The notes: generated by a model from the letters alone, not told the origin. A DNA stretch of 40,470 nucleotides from Flavobacterium seoulense (GCF_000695795.1 NZ_JNCA01000025.1:1-40470); one strand, 5' to 3'. Shown: positions 7,977 to 17,316, numbered from the stretch's first letter. Translations and numbers: made by a program.

Positions 7977-9029
7977 ATGATAGAAACAGATATCCTTATA
8001 ATAGGAGCCGGTCCAACTGGTTTATTTGCAGTTTTTGAAGCAGGTTTATTAAAATTAAAATGTCATATCCTTGATGCTTTACCGCAGCCAGGAGGTCAGC
8101 TTTCAGAATTATATCCTAAAAAACCAATTTATGATATTCCAGGTTTTCCAGAAGTATTAGCTGGAGATTTAGTACATGGATTGATGGAGCAAATTAAACA
8201 ATTTGAACCAGGTTTTACATTAGGAGAGCGTGCTGAAACAATTGTTAAACAAGAAGACGGTAGTTTTATTGTAACTTCTAACGAAGGAACTGAATTTCAT
8301 GCTAAAGTAATTGCTATTGCTGGTGGATTAGGAAGTTTTGAACCTAGAAAGCCTTTAATTGAGGATATCGAGTTTTACGAAAACAAAGGAGTAAAATACT
8401 TTATCAAAAACCCGGAAGACTTTAGAAATAAAAGAGTAGTTATTGCCGGAGGAGGAGATTCAGCATTAGACTGGAGTATCTTCTTGGCTGATGTTGCTTC
8501 AGAAGTAACTTTAGTTCACCGTCGTAACGAATTCCGTGGTGCTTTAGACTCAGTAGAAAAAGTACAGGAATTAAAAAATGCTGGAAAAATTCACTTAATT
8601 ACTCCTGCTGAAGTAGTAGGTGTTAATGGAGCTGAGCATGTAGAATCTATTGATTTAGACGAAAACGGAGCGCACCGTAACATTCCTTGTGATTTCTTTA
8701 TTCCACTTTTCGGATTAACGCCTAAATTAGGACCTATCGGAGACTGGGGATTAGAAATCGAGAAAAATGCAATCAAAGTAAATAACGCTTTAGATTACCA
8801 AACTAATATTCCTGGAATCTTCGCTATCGGAGATATTAATACGTATCCAGGTAAATTAAAGTTAATCCTTTGTGGATTCCACGAGGCGACTTTAATGTGT
8901 CAATCTGCTTACCAAATCATTAATCCAGGTAAAAAATATGTATTGAAATATACTACTGTTTCTGGAGTTGATGGATTTGACGGAACTCGTAAAGAAGCGC
9001 CAAAAGCGGTTGTAAAAGCAATTAACTAA
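7977..9029 (+). CDS. Thioredoxin-reductase-like ferredoxin-NADP(+) reductase
   Basis: A 350-residue FAD/NAD(P)H flavoprotein. The FAD motif is IIGAGPTGLFAVFEAG (about residues 7-22), the NADPH motif is VIAGGGDSALDWSIFLA, and the second FAD motif is GIFAIGDINTYPGK. Where thioredoxin reductase has its redox CxxC, this protein reads IAIAGGLGSFEP, so it belongs to the TrxR-like FNR class. I infer that it reduces ferredoxin for the sulfite reductase encoded upstream. It follows the cys operon after 106 nt and may have its own weak promoter (TTTCTTTG at 7935-7942). A strong terminator follows. Confidence 0.9.
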   Translation: MIETDILIIGAGPTGLFAVFEAGLLKLKCHILDALPQPGGQLSELYPKKPIYDIPGFPEVLAGDLVHGLMEQIKQFEPGFTLGERAETIVKQEDGSFIVTSNEGTEFHAKVIAIAGGLGSFEPRKPLIEDIEFYENKGVKYFIKNPEDFRNKRVVIAGGGDSALDWSIFLADVASEVTLVHRRNEFRGALDSVEKVQELKNAGKIHLITPAEVVGVNGAEHVESIDLDENGAHRNIPCDFFIPLFGLTPKLGPIGDWGLEIEKNAIKVNNALDYQTNIPGIFAIGDINTYPGKLKLILCGFHEATLMCQSAYQIINPGKKYVLKYTTVSGVDGFDGTRKEAPKAVVKAIN

Positions 9030-9050
9030 AATAAAGTTATTAAGTTTCTA

Positions 9051-9092
9051 AGGTTCTGAGTTTCTAAGTTTGAAATTCAGAACCTTTTTTTT
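9051..9092 (+). terminator. Rho-independent terminator after the ferredoxin-NADP reductase
   Basis: A 9-bp perfect stem (AGGTTCTGA 9051-9059 with TCAGAACCT 9077-9085) is followed by a run of eight T (9085-9092). It ends the sulfate-assimilation region. Confidence 0.85.
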
Positions 9093-9127
9093 CTTAGAAA
9101 CTTAGCGACTTAGTTGCTTAGCAACTT
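9093..9127. repeat. CTTAG word repeat
   Basis: Tandem variants of CTTAG(AAA/CGA/TTG)ACTT follow the terminator. Related words occur at 9348-9373 and 10875-10910, before the two metH genes. Confidence 0.5.
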
Positions 9128-9138
9128 TAAAAAAACAC

Positions 9139-9169
9139 TTGCAAGTGGTAAGGCTATTGCTTTACTTTG
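9139..9169 (+). promoter_or_regulatory. Candidate promoter of the metH region
   Basis: TTG (9139-9141), a 20-nt spacer and TTACTTTG (9162-9169), one mismatch from TAnnTTTG. Transcription would start near 9176 and run through the structured element before metH. Confidence 0.4.
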
Positions 9170-9214
9170 CATTTCCAAATTATAAAAATAAATAGGAGCA
9201 AAACACAGGGATTT

Positions 9215-9308
9215 TCAGTTAATATGGTTTCCTGCTGTTCGCTACTATCTATTGCATTTGCTTAGCGCAAATGCAATAGGATAACCGCTGCCATCAGGGC
9301 TAAAGAGC
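9215..9308. ncRNA. Structured intergenic element, probably Flavo-1-like RNA
   Basis: A 13-bp perfect hairpin (CTATTGCATTTGC 9249-9261 with its complement 9267-9279, 5-nt loop) is enclosed by conserved-looking arms: CCTGCTGTTCGCTAC at 9231-9245 and CCGCTGCCATCAGGGC at 9285-9300, with CCTG/CAGG closing the outer stem. From memory, the outer words with a variable inner hairpin recur in many Flavobacterium intergenic regions and resemble the Rfam Flavo-1 motif; I could not search Rfam. The acting strand is unclear. It lacks the conserved core of the SAM-I riboswitch, although the downstream gene is metH. The 9030-9386 gap otherwise holds only the terminator, the candidate promoter and word repeats. 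Confidence 0.55.
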
Positions 9309-9347
9309 TTTGAATAGTGATTTTTTTGGAAAAATATAAAAACAAAA

Positions 9348-9373
9348 GCTTAGTGCCTTAGTGCCTTAGCGGC
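9348..9373 (+). repeat. CTTAGTGC word repeat upstream of metH
   Basis: Three near-identical copies of (G)CTTAGTGC / CTTAGCGGC end 13 nt before the first metH gene. Confidence 0.5.
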
Positions 9374-9386
9374 AAAAAAATAAGTT

Positions 9387-10388
9387 ATGCCAAGCATTCA
9401 AGAAGAAATCAAAAAAAGAATACTCGTTCTCGATGGAGCAATGGGAACCATGTTGCAACGCTATAATTTTTCGGAAGAAGATTTTAGAGGCGAACGTTTC
9501 AAGGATTTTCCACATTCGCTAAAAGGAAATAACGATTTGTTGTCACTGACCCAACCTAAAGCCATTGCCGAAGTGCATGCTGCTTATTTTGACGCTGGTG
9601 CTGATATTGTAGAAACCAATACGTTCTCAGGAACGACAATTGGTATGGCCGATTATCATATGGAAGATTTGGTATACGAATTGAACTATGAGTCGGCAAA
9701 AATTGCCCGTCAGGTAGCCGATGAATTTACAGCCAAAAATCCGGAAAAACCTCGTTTTGTGGCGGGTTCAATTGGGCCAACAAACCGTACAGCGAGTATG
9801 TCACCTGATGTGAATGATCCGGGATACAGAGCCGTAACTTTTGATGATTTACGCATTGCTTACAAGGAGCAGGTAGAAGCTTTAATGGATGGAGGATGTG
9901 ATTTACTTTTAGTAGAAACAATTTTTGATACGTTGAATGCAAAAGCAGCACTTTTTGCTATAGAAGAAGTAAAAGACGAACGCAATATTGATATTCCTAT
10001 CATGGTTTCGGGAACTATTACTGATGCTTCAGGAAGAACACTTTCGGGACAAACGGTAGAAGCATTCCTGATTTCAGTATCTCATATTCCGTTGTTGAGT
10101 GTAGGTTTCAATTGTGCTTTGGGTGCCGATTTGTTGAAACCTTATTTACAAACATTATCACACAATACATCATTTAATGTTTCGGCGCATCCTAATGCAG
10201 GATTGCCTAATGCTTTTGGAGAATACGATGAAACGCCAGCGCAAACTCAGGCTTTAATTCGTGAATATTTAGAAGATAATTTAGTAAATATTATTGGTGG
10301 TTGTTGCGGTACAACTCCGGATCACATCCGATTGATTGCTGAGGCCGCAGCAGAATATAAACCGAGAGTATCGACGGCTAGTTTATAG
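9387..10388 (+). CDS. metH: Methionine synthase, homocysteine-binding half
   Basis: A 333-residue homocysteine S-methyltransferase domain, equal to the first module of cobalamin-dependent methionine synthase. The start region [13 protein letters not shown] is typical. The zinc ligands are the cysteine in GFNCALG and the paired cysteines in [13 protein letters not shown] near the C-terminus. In most bacteria this module is fused to the folate and B12 modules; here they are encoded separately at 10919-13600. I infer that the two proteins associate to form one enzyme, since each lacks what the other supplies. The gene is preceded by the structured element and word repeats, with no riboswitch that I recognise. 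Confidence 0.92.
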   Translation: MPSIQEEIKKRILVLDGAMGTMLQRYNFSEEDFRGERFKDFPHSLKGNNDLLSLTQPKAIAEVHAAYFDAGADIVETNTFSGTTIGMADYHMEDLVYELNYESAKIARQVADEFTAKNPEKPRFVAGSIGPTNRTASMSPDVNDPGYRAVTFDDLRIAYKEQVEALMDGGCDLLLVETIFDTLNAKAALFAIEEVKDERNIDIPIMVSGTITDASGRTLSGQTVEAFLISVSHIPLLSVGFNCALGADLLKPYLQTLSHNTSFNVSAHPNAGLPNAFGEYDETPAQTQALIREYLEDNLVNIIGGCCGTTPDHIRLIAEAAAEYKPRVSTASL

Positions 10389-10410
10389 TCGTTAAATAAA
10401 TATCAATAAT

Positions 10411-10767
10411 ATGAGAAAGTTTATTTTTTTAGTTTCCGTTTGTATGTTTTTTTCTTGTTCGGGTTTGATGGCACAAACGCAGATGGAAATGAATGCAAAA
10501 GCTCAAAAAGAGTATCAAAAAGCAGATGCTGAATTGAATAAAGTATATCAGAAATTGATGAAAATTTTGAGTAAAGAAGATAAGAAATTATTAATTACTG
10601 CTCAAAAAGATTGGTTGAAATTTAGAGACTCACATTGTAAATTTGAATCACAACAATATGATGGCGGAAGTATTCAGCCATTAATTATAGCAACTTGTTT
10701 GAGTCAGCAAACTACAAAGAGAGTAAATGATTTGAAGGCGAGTTTGAAAGAAAGAAGTTCAAGATAA
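10411..10767 (+). CDS. Exported LprI-like (DUF1311) protein
   Basis: A 118-residue protein with an N-terminal signal peptide (hydrophobic IFLVSVCMFFSCSGLMA, cleavage likely before QTQME). The mature part matches the lysozyme-inhibitor LprI N-terminal domain family (DUF1311): helical, with the pattern YQKLMKILSKEDKKLLITAQKDWLKFRDSHC and a second cysteine near ATCLSQQT. These proteins are periplasmic or lipid-anchored; the FFSC segment could be a weak lipobox. It starts 22 nt after the first metH gene and so is probably co-transcribed with it. Nothing about the family suggests a role in methionine synthesis. Confidence 0.8.
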   Translation: MRKFIFLVSVCMFFSCSGLMAQTQMEMNAKAQKEYQKADAELNKVYQKLMKILSKEDKKLLITAQKDWLKFRDSHCKFESQQYDGGSIQPLIIATCLSQQTTKRVNDLKASLKERSSR

Positions 10768-10810
10768 TGTTTTTTAAGAGGGAAATCTTAAAAAGCATTT
10801 TCAAAATAAA

Positions 10811-10862
10811 ATCTTTAGAAAATAGACCTACAAGGTTTTTAGAAACCTCGCAGGAACTAAAT
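10811..10862. repeat. Degenerate inverted repeat
   Basis: CCTACAAGGTTT and AAACCTCGCAGG form an imperfect hairpin around TTAG. It looks like a decayed interspersed palindrome; there is no U-tract, so a terminator role is doubtful. Confidence 0.4.
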
Positions 10863-10874
10863 AAATAAAAAATA

Positions 10875-10910
10875 ACTCAGTATCTAAGCAACTTAGAAAC
10901 TCAGTAACTT
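10875..10910 (+). repeat. CTTAG/CTCAG word repeat upstream of the second metH gene
   Basis: Alternating ACTCAGTA, CTAAGCA, ACTTAGAA, ACTCAGTA and ACTTAA words end 8 nt before the start codon. Confidence 0.5.
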
Positions 10911-10918
10911 AAAAGAAA

Positions 10919-13600
10919 ATGGCAGAAGTAGAAGCAAGAAGGAATTTAGTTTTATCGGGATTAGAACCTTTGATTATTACGCCCGAAAGCGTTTTTGTAA
11001 ACGTTGGGGAGCGTACGAATGTTACAGGTTCCAGAAAATTTCTTCGATTGATTAAAGAGGAGAAATACGATGAAGCGCTTAGTATTGCTAAAGAGCAGGT
11101 AGAAGGAGGAGCGCAAATCATCGATATTAATATGGATGAGGGAATGCTTGATGGTGAGTATGCTATGGTAAAATTCCTGAATTTGATTGCTGCCGAACCG
11201 GATATTGCCCGTGTGCCTATTATGATTGATAGTTCGAAATGGCATATTATCGAAGCTGGATTGAAAGTGGTTCAGGGAAAATGTGTGGTAAATTCGATTT
11301 CGTTAAAAGAAGGTGAAGAACAATTTATTCATCATGCTAAACTAATCAAACGTTACGGAGCTGCGGCTATCGTAATGGCTTTTGATGAAGTAGGACAGGC
11401 CGATAATTATGACCGAAGAGTCGAAATTTGCCAGCGTTCGTATGATATTTTGGTTAATAAAGTTGGTTTTCCTCCGCAGGATATTATTTTCGATTTGAAT
11501 ATTTTCCCGGTTGCAACCGGAATGGAAGAGCACCGATTAAATGCCTTGGATTTCTTTAGAGGAACGAAATGGGTTCGTGAAAATTTACCGCACGCACATA
11601 TTAGTGGTGGGGTGAGTAACGTTTCTTTCTCTTTCCGTGGAAATGATGTAGTAAGAGAGGCGATGCATTCGGTTTTCCTGTATCATGCAATTAAAGAGGG
11701 AATGACAATGGGTATTGTAAACCCGGAAATGTTAACCATTTATGATGATATCCCAAAGGATTTATTAGAATATGTTGAAGATGTAATTTTAGATAGAAGA
11801 GACGATGCAACGGAGCGTTTACTGGATTTTGCCGAAAGCGTAAAAGGAGAAGGTAAAACCAATGAAAAAGCGGTTCAGGAATGGAGAAATGGAACTTTTC
11901 AGGAACGAATTACACATGCTTTAGTAAAAGGAATTGACCAGTTTATCGAAGAAGACGTTGAGGAGGCAAGATTGGCAGCTACAAAACCTATCGAAGTTAT
12001 CGAAATCAACTTGATGGCGGGAATGAATGTAGTAGGAGATTTATTTGGTAGCGGGAAAATGTTCTTGCCGCAGGTAGTAAAATCAGCACGTGTAATGAAA
12101 AAAGCGGTGGCTTATTTATTACCATTTATTGAAGCTTCAAAACAAGCTGGAGACAAAGAAGGTAACGGAAAAATATTGATGGCAACCGTAAAAGGAGATG
12201 TTCATGATATTGGAAAAAATATTGTTTCGGTAGTATTGGCTTGTAATAATTATGAGATTATCGATTTAGGGGTAATGGTTGCTCCTGAGAAAATTATTGC
12301 GGCTGCCATAGAACATGATGTAGATATTATTGGATTAAGCGGTTTAATTACACCTTCGCTGGATGAAATGGTATTTTTAGCCAAAGAATTAGATAAGCGA
12401 GACATGCAAATTCCAGTAATGATTGGTGGGGCAACCACTTCGCGTGCACATACTGCTGTGAAAATTGCGCCGCAATATCGTGCTACAGCAATTCACGTAA
12501 ATGATGCGTCAAGAGCTGTAACTGTGGCTGGAAATTTATTAGATCAAAATAAAGAGTCTTATATGAACGGTATTCGTGAAGAATACGATGCTTTTAGAGA
12601 AACGTTTTTAAATCGTTCGAGAGATAAAAATTTCTTATCGATTGAAGACGCCCGTAAAAATAAATTGCAATTGGACTGGAACGAATTTACTCCTGTGAAA
12701 CCAAATGTAATTGGTGAGCAGGTAGTCGAAGTAGATTTGGATGTTTTAGTCCCTTATATCGACTGGACTCCGTTTTTTCAAACTTGGGAATTGTACGGAA
12801 AATATCCGGCTATTTTGACCGATGAGGTTGTTGGTGAACAGGCAACTTCTGTATTTGCAGATGCTCAGGCGATGTTGGAAGTAATTTTAAAAGAAAAGAA
12901 ATTTTCAGCTAAAGGAATTTACGGAATTTTCCCTGCTAACCAAATCAATGATGACGACATTGAATTGACAGACGAAAACGGAAAACCGTTGCAAACGTTC
13001 CTGACTTTGCGTCAGCAGTCGCAGAAAACTAAAGGAGCTCCAAATATTGCTCTTGCCGATTTTATTGCGCCAAAAGAATCCGGAAAAGTGGATTATATGG
13101 GGGCTTTTTGTGTAACAACAGGTTTTGGTGTTGACGAATGGGCAGCTGAATTCGAAAAAGATTTGGATGATTATAATTCGATTATGGTAAAAGCCTTAGC
13201 CGATCGTTTTGCTGAAGCTTTCGCTGAATATTTGCATGAAAGAATTCGTAAAGAAATTTGGGGTTATGCAGCAGATGAATCATTATCGAATGCTGAATTG
13301 ATTAAAGAAACGTATAAAGGAATTCGTCCGGCGCCAGGTTATCCGGCTTGTCCTGATCATTTAGAAAAACCAACGATTTGGAAATTACTGAATGTTGAGA
13401 AGGAAATAGGTGTGACTTTGACTGAAAGTATGGCAATGTGGCCGGCGGCTTCGGTATCAGGTTATTATTTTGGAAATCCTGAAAGTAGGTATTTCGGATT
13501 AGGGAAAATAAAAGAAGATCAGGTGATTGATTATGCCAAACGTAGAAGTATTTCGACTGATTTGGCAATGAAATGGTTGGGACCTAACATAGCAGATTAA
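10919..13600 (+). CDS. metH: Methionine synthase, folate-cobalamin-activation part
   Basis: An 893-residue protein holding the remaining modules of B12-dependent methionine synthase. The methyltetrahydrofolate (pterin-binding) domain begins with [15 protein letters not shown] (about residues 26-40). The cobalamin cap and Rossmann domains follow, with D427-x-H429-xxG (GDVHDIGKN), where H429 is the lower axial ligand of cobalt. The SAM-dependent activation domain ends with [12 protein letters not shown] and [12 protein letters not shown]. The homocysteine module is absent and is supplied by the gene at 9387-10388. The organism must therefore make or import cobalamin. metF follows 83 nt downstream. 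Confidence 0.95.
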   Translation: MAEVEARRNLVLSGLEPLIITPESVFVNVGERTNVTGSRKFLRLIKEEKYDEALSIAKEQVEGGAQIIDINMDEGMLDGEYAMVKFLNLIAAEPDIARVPIMIDSSKWHIIEAGLKVVQGKCVVNSISLKEGEEQFIHHAKLIKRYGAAAIVMAFDEVGQADNYDRRVEICQRSYDILVNKVGFPPQDIIFDLNIFPVATGMEEHRLNALDFFRGTKWVRENLPHAHISGGVSNVSFSFRGNDVVREAMHSVFLYHAIKEGMTMGIVNPEMLTIYDDIPKDLLEYVEDVILDRRDDATERLLDFAESVKGEGKTNEKAVQEWRNGTFQERITHALVKGIDQFIEEDVEEARLAATKPIEVIEINLMAGMNVVGDLFGSGKMFLPQVVKSARVMKKAVAYLLPFIEASKQAGDKEGNGKILMATVKGDVHDIGKNIVSVVLACNNYEIIDLGVMVAPEKIIAAAIEHDVDIIGLSGLITPSLDEMVFLAKELDKRDMQIPVMIGGATTSRAHTAVKIAPQYRATAIHVNDASRAVTVAGNLLDQNKESYMNGIREEYDAFRETFLNRSRDKNFLSIEDARKNKLQLDWNEFTPVKPNVIGEQVVEVDLDVLVPYIDWTPFFQTWELYGKYPAILTDEVVGEQATSVFADAQAMLEVILKEKKFSAKGIYGIFPANQINDDDIELTDENGKPLQTFLTLRQQSQKTKGAPNIALADFIAPKESGKVDYMGAFCVTTGFGVDEWAAEFEKDLDDYNSIMVKALADRFAEAFAEYLHERIRKEIWGYAADESLSNAELIKETYKGIRPAPGYPACPDHLEKPTIWKLLNVEKEIGVTLTESMAMWPAASVSGYYFGNPESRYFGLGKIKEDQVIDYAKRRSISTDLAMKWLGPNIAD

Positions 13601-13650
13601 AAAGATAGTTTATGGTTGTTGGTTTGTCGTATGGTTTTAAACCAGAACGA

Positions 13651-13683
13651 AAAACAACAAACAATAAACAACAAACAACAAAG
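13651..13683 (+). repeat. ACAAACA-type repeat in the metF leader
   Basis: A C/A-only tract of AACAACA/AACAATA words runs right up to the metF ATG. Unstructured A-rich leaders like this are common before Bacteroidota start codons, which often lack a Shine-Dalgarno site. Confidence 0.5.
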
Positions 13684-14637
13684 ATGAAAGTAACACAGCA
13701 TATAGAAAACGCAAAAGGAAAACCATTGTTTTCCTTCGAAATTGTTCCGCCTCAAAAAGGGAGTAATATTAAAGACTTGTATGAAAATATAGATCCTTTG
13801 ATGGATTTTAAGCCGCCATTTATAGATGTAACTACTTCGAGAGAAGAGTATGTGTATATTGAAAAAGATGGGCTTTTTGACCGTCGCATTACACGTATGC
13901 GTCCGGGTACAGTTGGGATTTGCGCTTCTATTCAGCATAAATACGGAGTAGATGCTATTCCGCATGTATTGTGTGGCGGATTTACTAAAGAAGAAACCGA
14001 ATACTTATTGGTGGATTGTCATTATTTAGGAATTGAAAATTTAGTAGCACTTCGTGGTGATCCTATGAAAGGTGAAAAATATTTCGAGCCAATGAAAGGT
14101 GGAAATACTTATGCTGTAGATTTGGTTAGACAGATCAAGGCTATGAATTCTGGTAAGTTTTTACATGGTGAATTACCAATAACGAATGCGCCTGATTTTT
14201 GTGTAGGTGTAGCTGGATATCCTGAAAAACATATTGAAGCTCCAAGTCTTGAAGCCGATTTGAAACGATTAAAAGAAAAAGTAGATGCTGGGGCAGATTA
14301 TATTGTAACCCAAATGTTTTTTGATAATCAGCGTTATTTCAAGTTTGTAGAAGCCGCCCGAGCAATTGGAATTACAGTGCCAATTATTCCTGGGATTAAA
14401 CCAGTCGCTGTGAAACGTCATTTACAGTTATTACCACAGGTTTTTTGGTTAGATATGCCGGAAAGTTTAATTAATGAAATTGAAAATGCTAAGGATAATG
14501 CAGCAGTTCGTCAGATAGGAGTAGAATTTGCTGTTCAGCAATCTAAGGAGTTGATGGAATTTGGGGTGCCTTGTTTGCATTATTATTCGATGGGAAAATC
14601 AGATAATATCCATCAAATAGCAAGTCAGTTGTTTTAG
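13684..14637 (+). CDS. metF: 5,10-Methylenetetrahydrofolate reductase
   Basis: A 317-residue FAD-dependent TIM-barrel enzyme that makes the 5-methyltetrahydrofolate used by the methionine synthase encoded upstream. Family features include FSFEIVPPQKGSN (about 14-26), the substrate-binding LVALRGDPMKGE, GVAGYPEKH and GADYIVTQMFFDN. The reading frame stays open to an ATG at 13612, but that would add 24 residues encoded by the low-complexity ACAAACA tract; the ATG at 13684 (MKVTQHIENAKG) matches normal MetF N-termini. Confidence 0.94.
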   Translation: MKVTQHIENAKGKPLFSFEIVPPQKGSNIKDLYENIDPLMDFKPPFIDVTTSREEYVYIEKDGLFDRRITRMRPGTVGICASIQHKYGVDAIPHVLCGGFTKEETEYLLVDCHYLGIENLVALRGDPMKGEKYFEPMKGGNTYAVDLVRQIKAMNSGKFLHGELPITNAPDFCVGVAGYPEKHIEAPSLEADLKRLKEKVDAGADYIVTQMFFDNQRYFKFVEAARAIGITVPIIPGIKPVAVKRHLQLLPQVFWLDMPESLINEIENAKDNAAVRQIGVEFAVQQSKELMEFGVPCLHYYSMGKSDNIHQIASQLF

Positions 14638-14698
14638 AACTTTAATAGTATTATGTTGAAGTTTTGTTAAAATTATAAAGTCTTTAAAATTTATAAAT

Positions 14699-15793
14699 AT
14701 GAAGCTAAAATTAACATTGTTATTTGTTGTATTTACAACTTTGGTGTTTTCGCAAACTGATGATTTACATAAAATATCTTTAAAAGATAAAAAAGATGTT
14801 GCTTTAGATTATGCTTTTTCTGTAGAGAATGTAATCGATGGACGTCAATTTAAACATAATATAGGAACAGTTCAAAAAGGAGCGTTTAACAGAAAAGTTT
14901 TAGCCGATTTTGAAACTTCTTTGCCAGAGGAATTTTTAAGTTATTTTGCTGTAATTTGCCCTAAGAAAGATAATAAACCTGCAATAGTTGTAAGGATAAA
15001 CGATTTATATGTTTCAGAACTTACTCGTGCTTTTTCAGAAACGGGTTACGCTACAGTAGTGATTGATGTAATAGAAATAAAAAATGGAGTGAGTTATGTA
15101 GTTGGAACCTATACTGCTTCTACAGAAAGTAATGGTGTGGATGTTACTAACAAGCATGATGAAAGATTAAAATCAGTTATTCAACAATGTCTTAATGACT
15201 ATGTTAAAACAAGCGAAAAAGACAAAACGAATATAGTTTATGATTCAGCTTTAATTACTACAGTGAATGAAAAGACTTTTAGTGTTCCCAAAAAGGGAGT
15301 CTATTTATCTTATTCAGATGTTTTTAATGATAAACCTATAAGTGATAATAACTTTGAAATTTCTAATAAAAATGATAAGTTTTATTTGATAAATAAAAAG
15401 TCTAATGAGAAAGAGTTGAATTATTATGGATTCAGTGATGGTGACGTATTTTATATTAACGTTTCAAAATATGCAAACTCAAAATATTATGCTAAAACGG
15501 AAATTATTGCAGATAAATATTTTATTGAAAATGTTGTTTATAATCAAGCCAATGCGAATGCTATGGCAGCAATGTTTGGATTAGTTGGAGCATTAATTGC
15601 AACTTCTGATACTTCTGTGCCAATGTTAATAGATTGTAATACTGGACAGCCTTCTTTTTTATCTAAAAGTGAAATAAAAATTATGTTAGGACGTTATCCG
15701 GAACTTTTAAAAGAGTATAAGAAAAGTGATAAAACTAATTCTGATATAAAAAATATCTTGACTAAATATTATAAAGAGACTAAATCTTTATAA
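14699..15793 (+). CDS. Exported protein of unknown function
   Basis: A 364-residue protein with a clear signal peptide (LKLTLLFVVFTTLVFS, cleavage before QTDD). I do not recognise a family. The mature part is rich in Lys, Asp and Asn and predicted alpha/beta. Near the C-terminus is a hydrophobic, possibly membrane-associated stretch (about residues 284-300, AMAAMFGLVGALIATS) just before a conserved-looking DCNTGQPSFLSKSEIK segment. The pattern ends with a charged tail. It stands alone, 61 nt after metF, and ends in a strong bidirectional terminator. Codon use is AT-rich but not unlike its neighbours. Confidence 0.7.
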   Translation: MKLKLTLLFVVFTTLVFSQTDDLHKISLKDKKDVALDYAFSVENVIDGRQFKHNIGTVQKGAFNRKVLADFETSLPEEFLSYFAVICPKKDNKPAIVVRINDLYVSELTRAFSETGYATVVIDVIEIKNGVSYVVGTYTASTESNGVDVTNKHDERLKSVIQQCLNDYVKTSEKDKTNIVYDSALITTVNEKTFSVPKKGVYLSYSDVFNDKPISDNNFEISNKNDKFYLINKKSNEKELNYYGFSDGDVFYINVSKYANSKYYAKTEIIADKYFIENVVYNQANANAMAAMFGLVGALIATSDTSVPMLIDCNTGQPSFLSKSEIKIMLGRYPELLKEYKKSDKTNSDIKNILTKYYKETKSL

Positions 15794-15794
15794 A

Positions 15795-15836
15795 ACAAAA
15801 AAAGCATCGTCTCTACTGAAACGATGCTTTTTTTGT
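15795..15836. terminator. Bidirectional terminator
   Basis: A 16-bp perfect stem (15795-15810 with 15821-15836, core AGCATCGT/ACGATGCT) with A- and T-rich flanks lies between convergent genes and can end transcription from both sides. Confidence 0.9.
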
Positions 15837-15857
15837 TTAATTTATAAAACCAACTTT

Positions 15858-16259
15858 TTAAAAACCATTAATTGAGATCGGTAAAGTAAAAAGACTTCTA
15901 ACTTGCATTCCTTTTTGTTGGCCCGGAATCCATTTTGGAGATAGTTTTAAAACCCGAATAGCCTCTTCGCTAGTACCAAAGCCTAAATCTCTTAACACTT
16001 TTATGTCGGTTAGGCTTCCATCTATTTCAACAATAAAAGTTACATATATTTTTCCTTTTATTTCTTTTGCTTCACGAGGGGTTATGTAATTTTTTGCAAT
16101 GTATTTATGAAACTCTTTGATTCCTCCTGGGAAATCTGGTTTTACTTCTATTCCAGCTGAACTATAAAGAGAATTCTGATTGGGGTGTATTGTTTTTTCT
16201 TGTCCGTAGCCTAATTGTATTGAAAAGAACAAAACTGCAAGTAATAAAAAGTTTTTCAT
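15858..16259 (-). CDS. Exported stand-alone TonB C-terminal domain protein
   Basis: A 133-residue protein with a signal peptide (NFLLLAVLFFSIQLGYG, cleavage before QEKT) and a TonB C-terminal domain (about residues 42-130: FPGGIKEFHKYIAKNY, then IYVTFIVEIDGSLTDIKVLRDLGFG and SPKWIPGQQKG). It lacks the uncleaved anchor helix and the Pro-rich spacer of true TonB, so after export it should be a free periplasmic or surface domain. It is unlikely to transmit energy alone. Such short TonB_C proteins are common in Bacteroidota; their role is not settled. Confidence 0.85.
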   Translation of the reverse strand: MKNFLLLAVLFFSIQLGYGQEKTIHPNQNSLYSSAGIEVKPDFPGGIKEFHKYIAKNYITPREAKEIKGKIYVTFIVEIDGSLTDIKVLRDLGFGTSEEAIRVLKLSPKWIPGQQKGMQVRSLFTLPISINGF

Positions 16260-16392
16260 TTTTAAGAGGTTTTTAAAAAGGTTGATTTTTTTTTATAAAT
16301 ATATTCTTTGTTTTGAAATATTTATTACTTTATTAAAAACAAGTGTATTGTTTTTTGTACAGACTGAACACTAAAAACTAAATACTGAGAAT

Positions 16393-17289
16393 TTATTTAG
16401 TGATTTCTCTAAAAACGGCTTCCAGATTTTTGTTCTTTTGGTTGAGTTGTAATGTTTTTAATCCATTTTCGGTAGCAAAATCAAAAACGGCTGGACGCAT
16501 GTCTTTATCGGTTTTGAAAGTTAATTCCCAGGTCATATCATGGGTGTTTTTGTACGAAATAAGATTTTCAATTTTGGCTATAGACTGTTCTTCGATTTTA
16601 TAATCAAATTCAACTTCGATAACTTGTTCTTTGTCGGTTGCAATTAGATTATCCAGTTTTTTATCGGTAACTATTTTTCCCTTATTAATGATAATTACGC
16701 GATCGCAAATGGCTTCTACTTCCTGCATAATGTGAGTAGAAAGGAAAACGGTTTTGTCTTTTCCTGCGTTTTTAATCACGTTGCGAATTTCTAATAATTG
16801 ATTAGGGTCTAATCCTGTTGTGGGTTCGTCCAGAATTAATACGTCAGGATTGTGAAGTAAAGCATTAGCTAATCCTACACGCTGGCGATATCCTTTAGAT
16901 AATTCTCCTATTTTTTTATGACTTTCGTTAGTCAAACCTGTTAATTGAATTACTTCTTCAATTCTAGATTTAGGTGCTTTGTAAACATCGGCATTAAAAG
17001 CCAGGTATTCTCTAACGTATAAATCCAGATATAACGGATTGTGTTCTGGCAAATAGCCAATAGAAAGCTGAACTGCTTTTGGATTAGTATTAACATCTTG
17101 TTGGTTAACCAGAGCGGTACCTTCATCGGCAGTAAGGTAAGTTGTCAATATTTTCATCAAGGTCGATTTTCCGGCTCCGTTAGGTCCCAGGAAACCTACA
17201 ATTTCTCCTTTTTGTATAGAAAACGAAATGTTGTCCAATGCCTTTTGGTCACCATAACTTTTAGATATATTTTTTACTGCTATTGACAT
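16393..17289 (-). CDS. gldA: Gliding-motility ABC transporter ATP-binding protein GldA
   Basis: A 298-residue ABC ATPase. Walker A is GPNGAGKST (about residues 34-42), the signature region is LSKGYRQRVGLANALL, and Walker B is VLILDEPTTGLDPN with the downstream switch histidine in STHIMQEVE. A C-terminal domain of about 80 residues follows. The full length and sequence agree with GldA of Flavobacterium, the ATPase partner of the GldF/GldG membrane proteins; those genes are not in this window. It is transcribed alone from a TATTTTTG box at 17309-17316. Confidence 0.9.
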   Translation of the reverse strand: MSIAVKNISKSYGDQKALDNISFSIQKGEIVGFLGPNGAGKSTLMKILTTYLTADEGTALVNQQDVNTNPKAVQLSIGYLPEHNPLYLDLYVREYLAFNADVYKAPKSRIEEVIQLTGLTNESHKKIGELSKGYRQRVGLANALLHNPDVLILDEPTTGLDPNQLLEIRNVIKNAGKDKTVFLSTHIMQEVEAICDRVIIINKGKIVTDKKLDNLIATDKEQVIEVEFDYKIEEQSIAKIENLISYKNTHDMTWELTFKTDKDMRPAVFDFATENGLKTLQLNQKNKNLEAVFREITK

Positions 17290-17308
17290 GTTCCTTTGTT
17301 ATTTAGGG

Positions 17309-17316
17309 CAAAAATA
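17309..17316 (-). promoter_or_regulatory. -7 box of gldA
   Basis: Reads TATTTTTG on the minus strand, matching TAnnTTTG, 19 nt upstream of the gldA ATG. I see no convincing -33 TTG. Confidence 0.5.

Noticed and set aside
9270..9284. Third copy of the sulfur operator (CAATAGGATAA) upstream of metH
   Set aside because: The similarity covers only 11 bases and falls in the hairpin arm and conserved arm of the structured element, which explains it.
9180..9386. SAM riboswitch before metH
   Set aside because: The gene context suggests one, but the SAM-I core (kink-turn, conserved AGAGG and GGC blocks) is missing and the hairpin matches a repeat-like element instead.
13612..13683. 24-residue N-terminal extension of MetF
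   Set aside because: It is encoded by a low-complexity ACAAACA tract and is absent from normal MetF proteins.
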